From the NCBI RefSeq assembly GCF_022539505.1, contig NC_061512.1:149279962-149343961 (forward strand): a DNA stretch of 64,000 nucleotides, given 5' to 3'. The stretch is from Lolium rigidum (Eukaryota > Streptophyta > Magnoliopsida > Poales > Poaceae). The position numbers and the translations under genes are program-made. Below the pieces are notes generated by a model. The model was given only the letters and a program-made list of their open reading frames with translations. It did not search any database and was not told where the DNA came from. Below, one piece after another: positions 43,523-55,600 of this stretch (position 1 is its first letter; every line of letters starts with the position of its first letter).

Positions 43523-46500
43523 TTACAAATTATTAACAAAACTATGAATAAAAGGATGTATAGATTCCTTAGTTCTATGAACTAGCATAGTGAAGTCAGC
43601 CTTAAATCTTCGCTTCCAAGAGTCCACATGAGGTACAACATTATTGAACAGAAAGTTGTTTCTCTCCTTCCAGATGTTCCAGGCTGAAACAATAAATATT
43701 TCCATGAACATAGGTCTTGCCCATTGTGATGGTCCTTGTTCAATAATATGACATCTATCCCCAGATTGTTGCCATGAAAAGTTAAGAGTGGACCAGCACT
43801 CACTACTGAATTGACAATGAAAGAACAAATGGTCAATTGTTTCCTCAGGAGGAGAATCACACAATAAGCAATTATATCCAGAATTCAGTGTGTAATGTCT
43901 TCGTCTCAGCATGTTTCTAGTATTGAGTCTATCTGTGAGTATCAGCCAGCAGAAAAACTTCATTTTAGGTACACATTTTGTCTTCCATAGCCAGGAGAAA
44001 GTAATATGGGGTTGCAAATCTCTGAAGCAGTATTGATAAAAACTCTTTGAAGAGTACATGTCAGAGCTCCAGGCATAAGACCATTTATCATTGCTATTAG
44101 TTTCCATTTCAATATGAGTCACATCATTTTGTAGAGTCCTTGTTTCTTCCATTGCTTGAGGGGACAGTGGCAAATAAAAATTATCAGCCAGTCTGTTGGT
44201 ACGTTAAAAAGTCCTGTACTGAAACATCTTCATTCTTAACAAAAGAGAATGCCCTGGGATACAAATCTGAATGAATTCCATCCTCCCAATTGTCTTTCCA
44301 GAATAGTGTAGTGGAACCATCTCCAATTATTACCTTTGTGATTCCTCTATAAATGGGAGTCAATTTGAAAATCTCTCTCCACCAGAAAGAACCACAGGGA
44401 CTCATGGCATGGGGCACTTTACCAACATAGTAGGAATTCCAAATGAGGTAGACCCAAGGTGTGTCTGTTTTGTTATAAAATTTGTGCAGATACTTCAGAA
44501 GTAAACCCTGGTTTTGTAATTTCAGATTTAAAATACCTAGACCACCCTTCTTTTTGGGCTCGCTGCACCATATCCCATGCAGCTAAAGAATTACATTTCT
44601 CTCCATCATCAGTCTTCTTATTCCATAAACAATGCCTCCTGATCTTCTCAACATGCTCTAGGATTTTTGGATTCAGTTGGATGGAGCACATAATAAATGT
44701 GGCAATAGAAGAAAGGAGTGAATTAACCACTGTGACTCTTCCACTATATGACATCATGAGGAAGGTAGCAGAGACCCTTCTTTCAATGCGATCCACCAGG
44801 GGCATTAAATCTTGTACTGTGGGTTTAGTTGTTCCCAGAGGAAGTCCCAAATAGGTGAAGGGCATAGAGGCAGTAGAGCAACCTAGTGTGTGAGCAATAT
44901 TGATAGCCTTTGAGTCAGACAGATTTATAGGGATGAGTGAAGATTTATGAAAGTTGATCTTTAGTCCAGTTGAGGCAGCATATTTCTCCAAAATATCCTT
45001 CATCACCAATATTTGTTGTGTATTAGCTGGCATTATAATGAGAGTATCATCTGCATATTGTATAGGAAGTCCATACCAAAATCAGGAGAAAAAGGTGCAC
45101 TGAGTAATCCATCTCTGAAGGCTTTATTGATTACTGACTGTAGTAAATCAGCAGCAAGCACAAAAATCAATGGGGAAAGGGGATCACCTTGTCTGACCCC
45201 TCTCTTACAATGAAATTGTCTTCCAGGAACCCCATTTAACAGCACAGATGACATTCCAGACTGGAAGATGACAGTGATCCATTTAATCCATTTGTCATCA
45301 AAGCCCATTTGCTTCATAATTTTAAGCATAGCAGAGTGATCAGTTGTGTCAAATGCCTTAGCAAAGTCTAATTTGAGTAAAATAATTTCTTGCTTAGAGG
45401 CTTGACATTGATAAATAAATTCAAATGCCCATGCTAGACAGTCCTGTATAGTTCTTCCTTTAAGGAAACCATATTGGTTCTTATGAACAATTTGCAAAAC
45501 CTTCTTCTGCAGCCGATTTGCTAGAAGCTTTGTGAGAATTTTCAACACACAATTTAATAGTGTAATAGGCCTGTAATCACCTACATCCTGAGGAGCTTGT
45601 ATCTTTGGTATCAGAGTAATGTATCCCATATTAATACTGTCAAGGTTCAGCTTACCCTCATAGAAATCAAAACATAACTGATACACATCTTCTTTGATAG
45701 TTTCCCAGCAAGTCTTCAGAAATAACCCATTGAATCCATCCGGTCCAGGTGTCTTATCAATAGGCATTGATTTAATAACCTCATCAATTTCTGCCTTAGT
45801 AAAAGGTTGTGACAGTTCTTCAAGACCAGCCACTGGAGAAATAATAGAAGATAAATCATATTGCATAATGGGGGAGTCACAAGTCCCTAGCCTTTCCTTG
45901 AATGCCTCAAAAATTAACTTCTATTTATCTGCATGCTCAGTAACAATGGATCCATCAGGGAGGGCAAGTGTTGCAATGGAATTTTTCCTATGCCTTTCTG
46001 TAGCCATTGCCTGAAAAAATTTGGAGTTCTCATCTCTAAATTTAGTCCATCTGATAGTGCACCTTTTCTTCCAATACATATTCTGATACTTAAGTAATTT
46101 GCATAAGTGTTTCTTCAGAATAATTCTAAAATTCATTTCTGGAATGGAAAGGGGCCTACAGTCTTCCATAGTATTAGCTCCAGGATAGCTTTATTTGAAT
46201 TCTCTATACAAATAGATAATCTAGAAATAGATTTGCTCCAAAATTTCAGATCATATCTTAGCCTTTTGAATTTTGCATTTATGTTTGCTGCAGAATTTCC
46301 TTTATGGGTTGGTTTTGACCAACTATCTGTTACCACTTTATGAAAACTAGGATGGGCTACCCAATAATTCTCAAAACGAAATAATTTGGAGCCAGGTATA
46401 TTTGTTTGAATGGAAACAACACAAGGACAGTGATCAGAGGTGGGCTTGCCCTGTACAGTCACCAAGGTAGCAGGGTAGGCAGTTGTCCAATGTAAGGATG

Positions 46501-47122
46501 TGAAAAACCAATCAAGTTGTTCCAAAAGTGGATCATCCTGCATATTACTCCAAGTGTACTTCCTCCCTTTAATGGGAAGTTCAGTCAAGTTCTGGGAGCG
46601 AATTATGTCATTGAAGGCAAGCATATCATTAATATTCCCCCCTGGTTTATTCCTATTTGCTAGTGATCGAATGAAATTAAAATCACCCATAAGCAGCCAG
46701 TCCTCATCATCAGGAGCAATTAAATTATTAAACCAATTCACAAAATCTTCCCTTAAATCTCCAGTACATGGCCCATATATGTTAATCAGTGTCCAGTTCT
46801 GTGAATAGTGTTGTGATGTGAAGTGCACAGATAAAGCAAAGGGCTCACATTGCATCACCATACCAGAAAAAACATAACTTTTCCACAAAATGATTAGCCC
46901 ACCTGAGGCACCATTTGAAGGAACAAACACATACTCATCAAAACCACTCGGACAACAAGATTTGATAAAAGCAATATCGAAATCCTCTTTCTTAGTTTCT
47001 TGTAAGCAAACCACAGAACAAGCACTAAGCTTAATAGCATTCATAAGAGCTAGCTGTTTGTTCTTAACATTAAGGCCCCTGATATTCCAACAAAGCACAC
47101 ACCACTTCTTAAGGAAGTTCAT
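43523..47122 (-). pseudogene. LINE B ORF2 (endonuclease / reverse transcriptase), decayed
   Basis: It starts MNFLKKWCVLCWNIRGL at 47122. Endonuclease motifs: VCLQETKKEDFD, LLMGDFNFIR and SDHCPCVV. Reverse transcriptase (about 45866-44473): KTPGPDGFNG, KLDFAKAFDTTDHSAML, GVRQGDPLSP and QYADD near 45050-45065. The zf-RVT part near 43850-44000 reads CLLCDSPPEETIDHLFFHC. Lesions: frame changes near 46150, 45060 (just upstream of YADD), 44470 and 44180, and a TAG near 45919. Domains are complete but split. Confidence 0.9.
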
Positions 47123-47156
47123 TACAAAAGCAACTTAAATAAATAGCAGAATACAA

Positions 47157-48294
47157 TTAAGCACTGCTATCAGAGGGATCCTGCAGAGAAGACAGAAGCT
47201 TCTGGGGAGACACCTCAGTAGGAGGAATACCACACAGATTAATTCCAATGGATTGAAGGACATAAATAGGAGTAGCAACAGTAGCTGTCTTTGAGGTTGA
47301 CGGAGCTGCAGATGCATCAGCAGTAGCTTTCTGTACAGATGGATCCACCCTTGGTTTTACCTTGGATTTTACTGCCTTGGTGTCAGAATCATTCCTGGGC
47401 TTGAATCCATCATAATTCAAATACCAGATCCTTGGGCGGGATAAGGGGCAGATTCAACATTTGCATGATATCTTGCTCCGAATAACCTGCCTGCCGTTGA
47501 TCTTCCAATAATTCCAGAGTAAAAACGGGCAGATTTTGACATAACAACCGCGGAAAATTAGGGCTGACAAACAAACGTTGACTAGACTCGGAAGGATCCG
47601 AAATCAAAGGCACATTCAATCGTCCCACCGTGAACGACCGTGGAGAAAAATTCTGATTAGTAGCATGCTGTGAGAACGATGCTGTACCTTGTACATTAGT
47701 CCTTGGTTGTTGTTGAGCAATGTACGCTGGAGGTGCTCGCATAGGAGAATTCTGAAGATTCTTATGAAAACCAAACTTTGCCAATTCGAAAGCTGCAGCA
47801 TTAGAATTATCCTTTGCAGAACTAGCTGCCAAAACATCCAAATTCGGACGCAGAAGAGTAGGACCACGTTGTGCCACCAAGAGATCAGGCTCTGAAACAC
47901 CCGAATTGAGAATTGCATGATTGAAAAAGCCACTTTGCCCCGGATGAACACCTTTAAACAGAGAAAAGTGACAAACAAAATCTAGCCAAACCCTATCTTT
48001 TAATCCATAGATGAAATGTCCCACTTTGTTTGAGGCTAGAGAAAATCTGAAGCGCCGATCACTGAGTTTGTAGACATTAAACCTCTGTGCAATCCCACCA
48101 AGGCAGCATTGGAGGGCTAAACCCACTGATTCTTCCGAAAGGGAAAACGAAGCCGAAGAAAAAGACACCACCAGAAAGAATTCGTTGGCAGTAGAAGAGG
48201 GGGAAAAGTGAACTGTAGATCCAAAACGGCGACGAACCTGATCCGCCAGGGCCAAGCCTGGCGAGAAATCCCATCTGAGGAGGGCATCCATCAC
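47157..48294 (-). pseudogene. LINE B ORF1 (DUF4283 type), one frameshift
   Basis: It starts MMDALLRWDFSPGLALADQV at 48294. The DUF4283 region covers about residues 60-140, with VGHFIYGLKDRVWLDFVCHF. The frame stops near 47410 after KDLVFEL and resumes in another frame with NYDGFKPRND to a stop at 47157, so one small indel near 47411 separates the two parts. The second part is Lys-, Ser- and Ala-rich, as expected for RNA binding. ORF2 begins 34 bases downstream, not overlapping. Confidence 0.75.
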
Positions 48295-48332
48295 GCCTAG
48301 ATCTCAAGGAATCCATGATCCAGAGGGGAGGC

Positions 48333-48416
48333 TGAGAGGGTGGGAGTCGCCAAGGTGGGGGTGGGGGTGGGAGACGCCATCAAAACTAAAAGGTGAGAGG
48401 GTGGGAGTCGCCAAGG
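48333..48416 (-). repeat. Duplicated 5' leader of LINE B
   Basis: The 23-bp segment TGAGAGGGTGGGAGTCGCCAAGG occurs (read on the plus strand, in two parts here: TGAGAGGGTGG, GAGTCGCCAAGG) at 48333-48355 and again at 48394-48416, 61 bp apart, with a G-rich stretch between. It forms the extreme 5' end of the element. Confidence 0.8.
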
Positions 48417-48433
48417 TTTCTTACAAAATACTT

Positions 48434-49039
48434 ATGGGATCTCGATCTCGCTAAAGATAAAAGTATTCATGTGGTTTCTCAACAGTTGCTCACAAAAGGA
48501 TAACTTGGCAAAGTTAAAATAGAATGAGCATAAAAGCCGTTGCTTTTGTGACTTGGAGGTGTCAATTGAGTATCTGTTTATCTCATGTTCATTCGCAAAC
48601 ATTCTTTGGTGCATTGTATTTTTTACCTATAATATTCCACCACCTACTAATATTAAAAATATGTTTGTAAATTGGTTTGGAATTGATAAAAAAAACTTAA
48701 GCTAAAATACGCACTGGAATTTTTGCTTTATGTTGGTCCATATGAAACTGTAGGAACATCATTATTTTTAACAAGGGTGGAGTTTCAATTTTTTTTGCAC
48801 GCTGTTCATATGGCTATGCACTGGATTCACCTATTATCTTTCTTGCTCCCGATGGATCTGTGGGAACTTAGGGTTACTGGATGCAACCATCTGCTCATAG
48901 CCGTTCAAAATACTAGTAAACTGAGATGTGTAGTTGCTATATGCAATTTATCTCCAGACTGTCGATTTTTGTATCAACTTACGTGATCTTTGAGATGCAA
49001 TGACTTGATGTGCAAATTTTGTAATAATTGGTTGCGGAC
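48434..49039. other. AT-rich DNA right of LINE B
   Basis: Continues the target sequence of LINE B. No gene was recognised. Confidence 0.35.
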
Positions 49040-49420
49040 ATCAATTGATGCAGAGGCCAATATATCCATATTTCGAAGGAAAGAAGGGTTAACATGGGAA
49101 GCATCCACCACCCACATTCCGCTTCTCTTTGGAAGATTAATTGCCCATTAGTGTTTCTTTCGCGATTGTTGGCCCATAACAAATTACTCACCAGAGATAA
49201 TCTAGCTAAACATTGTACGATGGTGGATAATGGCACATGTATCATTTGCTCCAAATCCGAATCAATCGATCGCCTATTTTTTGAATGTGTTGTTACTAGA
49301 CAGGCCTAGTTTTCTATTGTTAGATTCTCTTGTGGTCCGGTCCTTATGGAAATTATGCAGTGATATGTTACAGTGTCTCATGCTATCAATTTGAGATGCA
49401 AAGCGGCACCCAAACTGCGT
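49040..49420 (+). pseudogene. LINE ORF2 fragment (zf-RVT region)
   Basis: The frame at 49094-49309 reads SLWKINCPLVF, LLAHNKLLTRDNLAK, then CIICSKSESIDRLFFEC, the C-terminal Cys/His segment of grass LINE ORF2. No tail or target duplication was found. It differs from LINE A and LINE B at most variable positions, so it is from another family. Confidence 0.7.
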
Positions 49421-49639
49421 CGCTTCATAGTTAACATCGGTTAAATTAATTATATATTTTTAGCAAATTAGCTTAGTTTGAACTAGCTAATACTATCGCG
49501 GGCTTATCAGGACGTCCCCTTGCAACCCTATCAATTGGCAATGGCCTATTTCTCTGGAGATCTCTAACCAAACCCCTAAAAAGACATAGAGAAGTTATTT
49601 TTTCTCCTCTAATGGCTAAAACAGCCTCGAGCCGAAACC

Positions 49640-50560
49640 CTGAAATGGCTTAGAGGACTTTATATAAGAGACCGGTGACAAAAACTTTTTCCACATCTCC
49701 TATATTTGGTGACAAAAACTTTCCCCATTTTCCCGCCGCCCACCGCATCAGCTCCACCCGCCGCCAAATCCCCCACAGCCACCGCATCCGCGCCGGAGAT
49801 GGCCGGATCTTCCTGTCGCCTCTCCCTACCACCCATTCGCAGCGCCAGCTGCAGCCGGGGTGGCACATGTCGCCGATCTAACGCCCCCGCAGACCTCATG
49901 CCGCCACCGCATACCCGTTACCACGGCGTACGGCAGCACGGCTGGGGAACTTGGGAGTCCAGATCACTGACCGGAACACCGGCCGACGTATCAGGCTCGG
50001 CACCTTCCAGTCGGCGGCGCAGGCGGCGTGGGGGCACGACGTCAAGAACATCCGCCACCATGACAACAACTGTGGGGAGCTCAACTTCCCGCTCGGCTGC
50101 GAGGAGCCCGTGCCGGAGCTCTTCGCGCCGCCAAGCTGTGGACGCGCGGCCGAGCTCGCGAGGAAGGACAGGGAGGCATGGGAACGCCTGTAGGCCAAGC
50201 GCGCCGGCAAGGAGTACATGGCCAATCTCCGACAGCTCAACCCCGAACGCGTGGCGGAGGAAACGGCTGCGTACAAGAGGCGCTGCGGAGGATGCACAAC
50301 GACGGCGGCGACCTCGACAGAAATGGCGACAACGCTAGGCATTTAGATACTAGTTTAGCTTAATTTAAGCTTTAGTTTTAGTTTGAAGTATGCTTAGGTT
50401 AAATTTTGTTTATGTTTTAGTTAAATCTTATGGACTATGTCGAAAATTGTATGAAATCTTATGAAATTTGTCCAAATCATGTGCTAGTTTTTAGGATCGG
50501 TTCTGCCGGCCACCGTTTAGAGGACTAAAGTTTTTCTCATCTACTTTAATCCGCCGTTTG
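49640..50560 (+). pseudogene. AP2/ERF-like domain remnant, second copy
   Basis: Coding-like sequence at about 49900-50341 reads RYHGVRQHGWGTW, then shifts frame near 49948 to GVQITDRNTGRRIRLGTFQS, AAQAAWGHDV and CGELNFPLG, covering most of an AP2/ERF domain. It is followed by TAG at 50191-50193 and a charged tail (KRAGKEYMANLRQLNPERV). In host proteins AP2/ERF binds GCC or DRE elements; this copy has a frameshift and a stop. The surrounding repeated phrases (GTGACAAAAACTTTTTCC, AGAGGACT) suggest a mobile element, but the ends were not defined. It is only distantly similar to the copy at 25800-26328. Confidence 0.6.
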
Positions 50561-50756
50561 TTCTCTAAGTGAGCCACGTGTTCCTGTAAGGCCGGTCCGC
50601 CGCGTGTCGCCGTTCATTTTCTCTCTTCTCGCTGGAATAGAAAGAGGGCGGTAGCCGGTAGGGCGCACCAAAACCCATAGTTTCTCAACAAAAGTTTCGG
50701 GCAGAAAAGCGTAAGTGTTGATCATCAGTTCACCACGTTCTCAGCCTCGGCTCAAT

Positions 50757-51250
50757 CTTTTTTTTTTGGCACACAGAGAGGGGTCCGGAAGACCCGAGAG
50801 AAATCCATTAAAGTGGCAGGATTACAAATTGCAGTAAGCCCCTTGCAAATACTCGCTCAAAGAACCTAATATTTGAAAAAAGGGGCCTACACTTTACAGA
50901 AAACACCCTACAAAAAACTAGATCGAAGCAATCAAGTCCATCGGTATCTCTGCCACACATCCTCCAGGCGTCGCGCCGAGAAACCAGAGCCAGCTGCTCC
51001 GGAGTCCTTTTTCGGCGAGAGCTTGCTGCCGCGATCCATTACCTACATGCGGGAAACGCATCACTTCGCAAGCTGATTCAGGGTCTCCACATCGGAGGTT
51101 GATGAGGCGCTGCCCTTGCGGCCATGGATAACAGCGGCAAGGTTGCCAGCTACTTGTTGAAGCTCGTCGATATAGCACCCATGGCTGAGAAGCCAGAGAG
51201 GATGGAGTGGAAGTCACGCCAGGCCTTAGTCATGACGCGCGGCCCATCGT
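50757..51250 (-). mobile_element. 5'-truncated LINE tail
   Basis: A T-run at about 50757-50768 followed by GGCACACAGAGAGGGGTCC is, on the minus strand, the end of a grass LINE 3' UTR with its A-tail. Upstream minus-strand sequence shows no clean frame, and no target duplication was found. Confidence 0.5.
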
Positions 51251-51299
51251 TGTGCATGACACGTATCCATTTCTTCGTCTGAGAGGCTTGTTCTGTTCA

Positions 51300-51610
51300 G
51301 AGAGTATCGTCCACGTTGTGATGCAACAAATGGTCTGCGTGGCCAATATTTTACCGACACCTCCCACGCCCATTGCATATCTACACTTTGCATCGCTCTT
51401 AATTACTCTCAAAAACTCATCTCAACACTCATCTTATGGCAGCGTTGGTCTTCGATCGCTTGGCCTTTGTATCAGTCGCTAGCTAGGAGTGTAATATATA
51501 CCCACCTGCACTGGTTATGAGGTCCAACATAATATGGTGTAGATTGTTGCACCTGTCGAACTGAACATTAGAAAATGAGATGGTGAGTCACGTTAATTTC
51601 TCCTATAAAT
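51300..51610 (+). repeat. Dispersed repeat R, copy 3
   Basis: Same ordered phrases as the copies near 29222 and 42030: GTGGCCAATATTTTACCGAC, CTCCCACGCCCA, CTAGCTAGGAGTG, ATATATACCCACCTGCA, TTGTTGCACCTGTCGAAC and GTGAGTCACGTTA. It is the best preserved of the three at its left side. Confidence 0.65.
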
Positions 51611-51639
51611 GTTCAAAGACTACCCTCTCAACCAGGGGT

Positions 51640-52620
51640 CTGAAAGGGGCAAAACGATCTCGTTCGTCCGTTTCACAGCACAGTAAAGTTCTGAAACCCG
51701 CTTTTCACCTCAGCCGTTGGATGTAGTAAGTTTTTCTGTACCGGCCGCTGCTTGTTCTGGGTGCATGACGGCTGGGCCCGTGCATGAGTGGGGCCGTTTG
51801 TTTGAAACAGCAAGCATCCGTACTCGCGTGGCTCAGAAAAACAGAGGTGAAAACCCTAACCAATTCCGTGCGTCCCGTCCTCCCCCAATCCCCGCCTCCT
51901 CTCACCTCCTCCTCCTCCTCCTCCTCCTCCTCTAGAGACAGCGGCGGCTCGGCCTACCCTCTCACTCAGTGTGGCTGCGCTGCCTCCTCTCCTCTCTGCT
52001 CCCGTGCGTGCTTGCTCGCGGCGACAGGGTGCTCCAGTGCCGGGTACGACACGGCCGGCGGCGGTGCGGCAGCAGCTTCGAGGAGCCGGGATTGCGGCGG
52101 CCAGGACGCCCGCCCAAGCGACCCCCGCCGCCGGCCACACATGAGCTTCACGCTCGTGGACCTCTAGGACAGGAGATCGATGGGAACGGATGGAGACGGC
52201 AGCAGCGGTGGCACGATGGTGGCCCGGGCTAGGCGCTGCAGGAGCGCACATGGGCGGCGTCGACTCGGAGAGTGGCGGCAGAACGGTGCCTCGAGGTCGA
52301 GAAGGTCGTCCACAGCCGCCGGTACGGTGCTCGAGATCTGGCGGATCGGCGCCTCGAGGTCGAGAAGGGCGTCCACACCCGCCGGTGCTCGAGATCTGGC
52401 GGATGGAGGGCTGCAGCGGCGGCGGGATCGATCTTGGTCGTCACTCCAACCTGCAGAGCTCCGTGACGTTTTCCTGATCGAGCTCTGGTTTCCAGCTTGC
52501 CCATCCGCAAGTCACTTCTTCACCTGCTAGCCCAGCACACCCATGTTTCCTTCTCTTCCTCTCTGCTGTTGGCCACGCCGGCCATGGCCCTCGAATCCGA
52601 CGCCTGCATCTACCGGACAC
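51640..52620 (+). other. GC-rich, gene-like leader (unit 3)
   Basis: The telo-box AAACCCTAA lies at 51851-51859, followed by a C-rich leader and a (CTC)n run at about 51900-51932. GC-rich sequence with short overlapping frames continues to about 52600, then the composition drops to AT-rich. Directly repeated phrases (GCCTCGAGGTCGAGAAGG near 52291 and 52351) occur in it. No protein domain was recognised. Confidence 0.4.
51900..51932 (+). repeat. (CTC)n microsatellite
   Basis: About ten CTC units inside the C-rich leader. Confidence 0.9.
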
Positions 52621-55600
52621 ATGTACCTCTCAATTCCGTATTGTTGATTATCATCTCTCTTTCTTAGATTTACTGGTTATCTAAATGCTTGAGCAAGGTT
52701 GATAGTATAGGTAGCATGTATGAGATTGGGTTATTGTCATTCTAATACAGTTTGTGTTATGCTTAGATATTTTGCATATATGTTTTTAAGATAAAACTCT
52801 AACAATTGTTTTTCCCTCTTTGCAGCCGCTATTCCGAGTAAAGGATTTGATGTGCTAAAACAATAATGTGGAGATAAGTCATATGTCCGATGGAAAATAT
52901 AGCTATAGCTATTTTTTGTTTGTTTTATCAGTATCATTTTAGGCTTCGAGTTAGCTGAAAAAGATAATACAACGAGCAATTTTCTACCATGTGATTATAG
53001 CATTGATGTCATAACGAGCAGGATGTCTCTTGTGTACTATGAAGAATGCTACTTATATACTTGATTTCTTCGATTTCAGTGGTGGTATGCTTATCATTTC
53101 TCCTTATCATTTCAGGCTTCGGCAACGACGAGCATGGCCAAGCTAGACACCAGGTGAGCTCCTCCCAGCCCTTCTCTCTCATTTTGTGTTCTCTCTGCCC
53201 TCAATCACATCTTCTAGCAAGCACCCAAAATATCTTAATACATGACAAGGTCGTATCAGTACATTTAGTTACGTAATAGTTTCATAGTGGTCAATTGTTT
53301 TTCTGTCCTGGACAATATGTTTTGTGTTTGAGCCACTGTTACAGCTCTTCTTCTCAAGCTATGGCTTCATAGACTGAAATTTTGGCTAATTAATTTGTTT
53401 GCTTGGTTCCTACATTTGATGTATTATTTAAAAGCGGGCATGTTTTAAGTTCTTCTACTTTTTTGTAGAAGAGTATTGCATACTCAGCTACTCCAATCGT
53501 TTGGGCCGTTGGGGATGGTGGACTCGATTGCTGAATCAATGGTGCCATGTCATGCCCCCTATATTACCTTTGCCCAAATCAAAGTGCATATATTTCCACG
53601 AGGTTTGTTGTAATACAATACAAGACTTTTGGGCTACGCTGCATTCCTAGAAGATGCTACTTTGATATATTTTGCAGCATTTAGATATTTTTTTCATTGA
53701 ATAAAATCGTTCAAGATCTATATATCTTGTATGGTTTTTCTTTTGTGGTTATTATTAGTTCTTATCGTGACTTTTACTTACTGCAATTTGTTATATAGTT
53801 ATAGGGGGCATGGCTGGGACGGTGATGGAGGAGCAGTGACGAGCCAAATGGCCATGGCGCCGCTCGCTGGAGCACATCAGCATCTCCGTCAATATTACTT
53901 ATCCATGTAAGCTCTTTATTCTTGTTCTTCCTCCTACTTTAATTCATTTTTCGCATGGCCATGATGGTGGATCTGCTTAGCCACGCATGGGTACAGAGAA
54001 AATTATAGCCATCTCTTCCGTTTATTGGCTTTTTTATTGTTGGAGGTGATGCTAATTCGGTTCACACCAGCGATTATTCTTGTGCTGCATTTGGTCGTTT
54101 GTTGCACTTGGATTCAGATAGAAGAGATCCAGTTGCATTGGGATCTTTTTGTGAGAATCAACTTGGTGAAAAAAGGCGTATGATTTGTTTGTTCACTCAA
54201 TGGACCAGGTGATGACATGCCCTCGCTCGCTGATCTGGAGCTTCAACCATCTCATGGAGGACGCCGTCTGGTAGATGTCCTGCGAAGCCCGCTATGCCAC
54301 CTCCAGCACTAGGAGATGAGGCGGCCCAGAGGTCCGGCCTCCTCATATCCCTCGTCACCATCTGCGCACTCGTGGCGGCGCACATCGCCCACCAGAAGGA
54401 CTGCAGGCCCGTCGACTTTGTGCGTGGCGTCATCCTCGTCAAACACAATGCCCGCAACCTGCTACGTCGCCGAGGTTTCTTCTTATGTTTCTTGGCAGCT
54501 TGTAGCCTTTGAGGTTTTCCTATGGATTTGAATATCTCAGTCATCGGGTGTTCATTTGGGCTTATTGGCTGTACTCATTTTGGTTGGTTCCCTTTTGTTT
54601 TTGCTGCAGAGAGTGTATGTTTCATAGTGGTGTGGAAGGGTTGAGCAACGAATGAGGTTTTTTTAGTCCTAGGTCAGGACTAAGATTCTAGAATTTTCTT
54701 TTCATAATCATCGCATGATTTTAATACTTCAAGGACATATGAATAGTATGGTTTCTCTCTCTCCAGATTTCTTACTACCGAGAATGCTTTTGATTGCATT
54801 GTCATTTGTTTTATTGAGCTCTAAATTAAAATAATATTGTATTAAACTATTCGTTGCATAGCATTAGCCCACCCTTTGTTCATACCTTGTATAAAGGTTG
54901 GTTCCGTGCTTTTTGTGTTCATGCCAACATTTTGCACGCCTTACCACCTTGGACAAAGTAGTTATTGTCTGGTTACCTTTAGATTTTTTGTTTCATAGAG
55001 AATTAAGTGCAACCTGTTTTTGGACTTTACTCCACGGAAATTGCAGTCAATTATCTTGATAATATATCTCAATTCCTATGTCCTAACTATTCCTTCTGTA
55101 GGAATTTGAGAAGATTTGTCCAAATTGGTGATGAAATCCAAGCTGCTCAATTTCTTCTCGGACATGGATGAGCCCCTCAGGTACGACAGATCTCTCAGAG
55201 GATCTCTGCCAGCATGAAAAGTTCATGTTCCAGTGAGGAGGCTCACCATCACCTACGTCATGTTACTTAGGTATAAATTGTATGATGGAATTTCTGAGTA
55301 ATAGGCACAATTATTATACTGAAAAGTAGATGCCATGCTTTGTTGAAGACAGCATAGTCCAGTAATTATATGTCTATCCAGACATTTCATATTTATATGC
55401 ATTTGGCCTGAAAAATAGGGTGGGGAAGGCAACTACCAACTTTTTCCCCTATGTTATTTTATTTTGCAGATAACAAGCAATGATTCATTTTAATGATACT
55501 TTAGATTTGATATTAGTTACCTGATGGTGTTTGTCCATCATGCTTTGTTTGGGTATCAGGATTCGTCGTTTCACGAAACTTCAGATCTGATATTAGTTAC

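Larger units (their letters stand above)
43403..48416 (-). mobile_element. LINE B: full-length L1-type retrotransposon with perfect target duplication
   Basis: The 5014-bp element lies between perfect 17-bp copies of TTTCTTACAAAATACTT (43386-43402 and 48417-48433). The minus-strand 3' end is an A-run (T run from 43401), and the 5' end carries a duplicated leader segment. Both ORFs are present in order. The exact duplication shows that the ends are complete, yet ORF1 and ORF2 carry frameshifts and a stop. Confidence 0.92.

Noticed and set aside
49706..50342. Full-length 210-codon plus frame and 148-codon minus frame over the AP2 remnant
   Set aside because: The AP2 motif continues in a different plus frame after about 49948; the long frames only partly overlap it or are antisense.
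54197..54544. 115-codon minus frame with a basic start
   Set aside because: The opposite strand is equally open and neither shows a domain; at most it marks a captured GC-rich exon.
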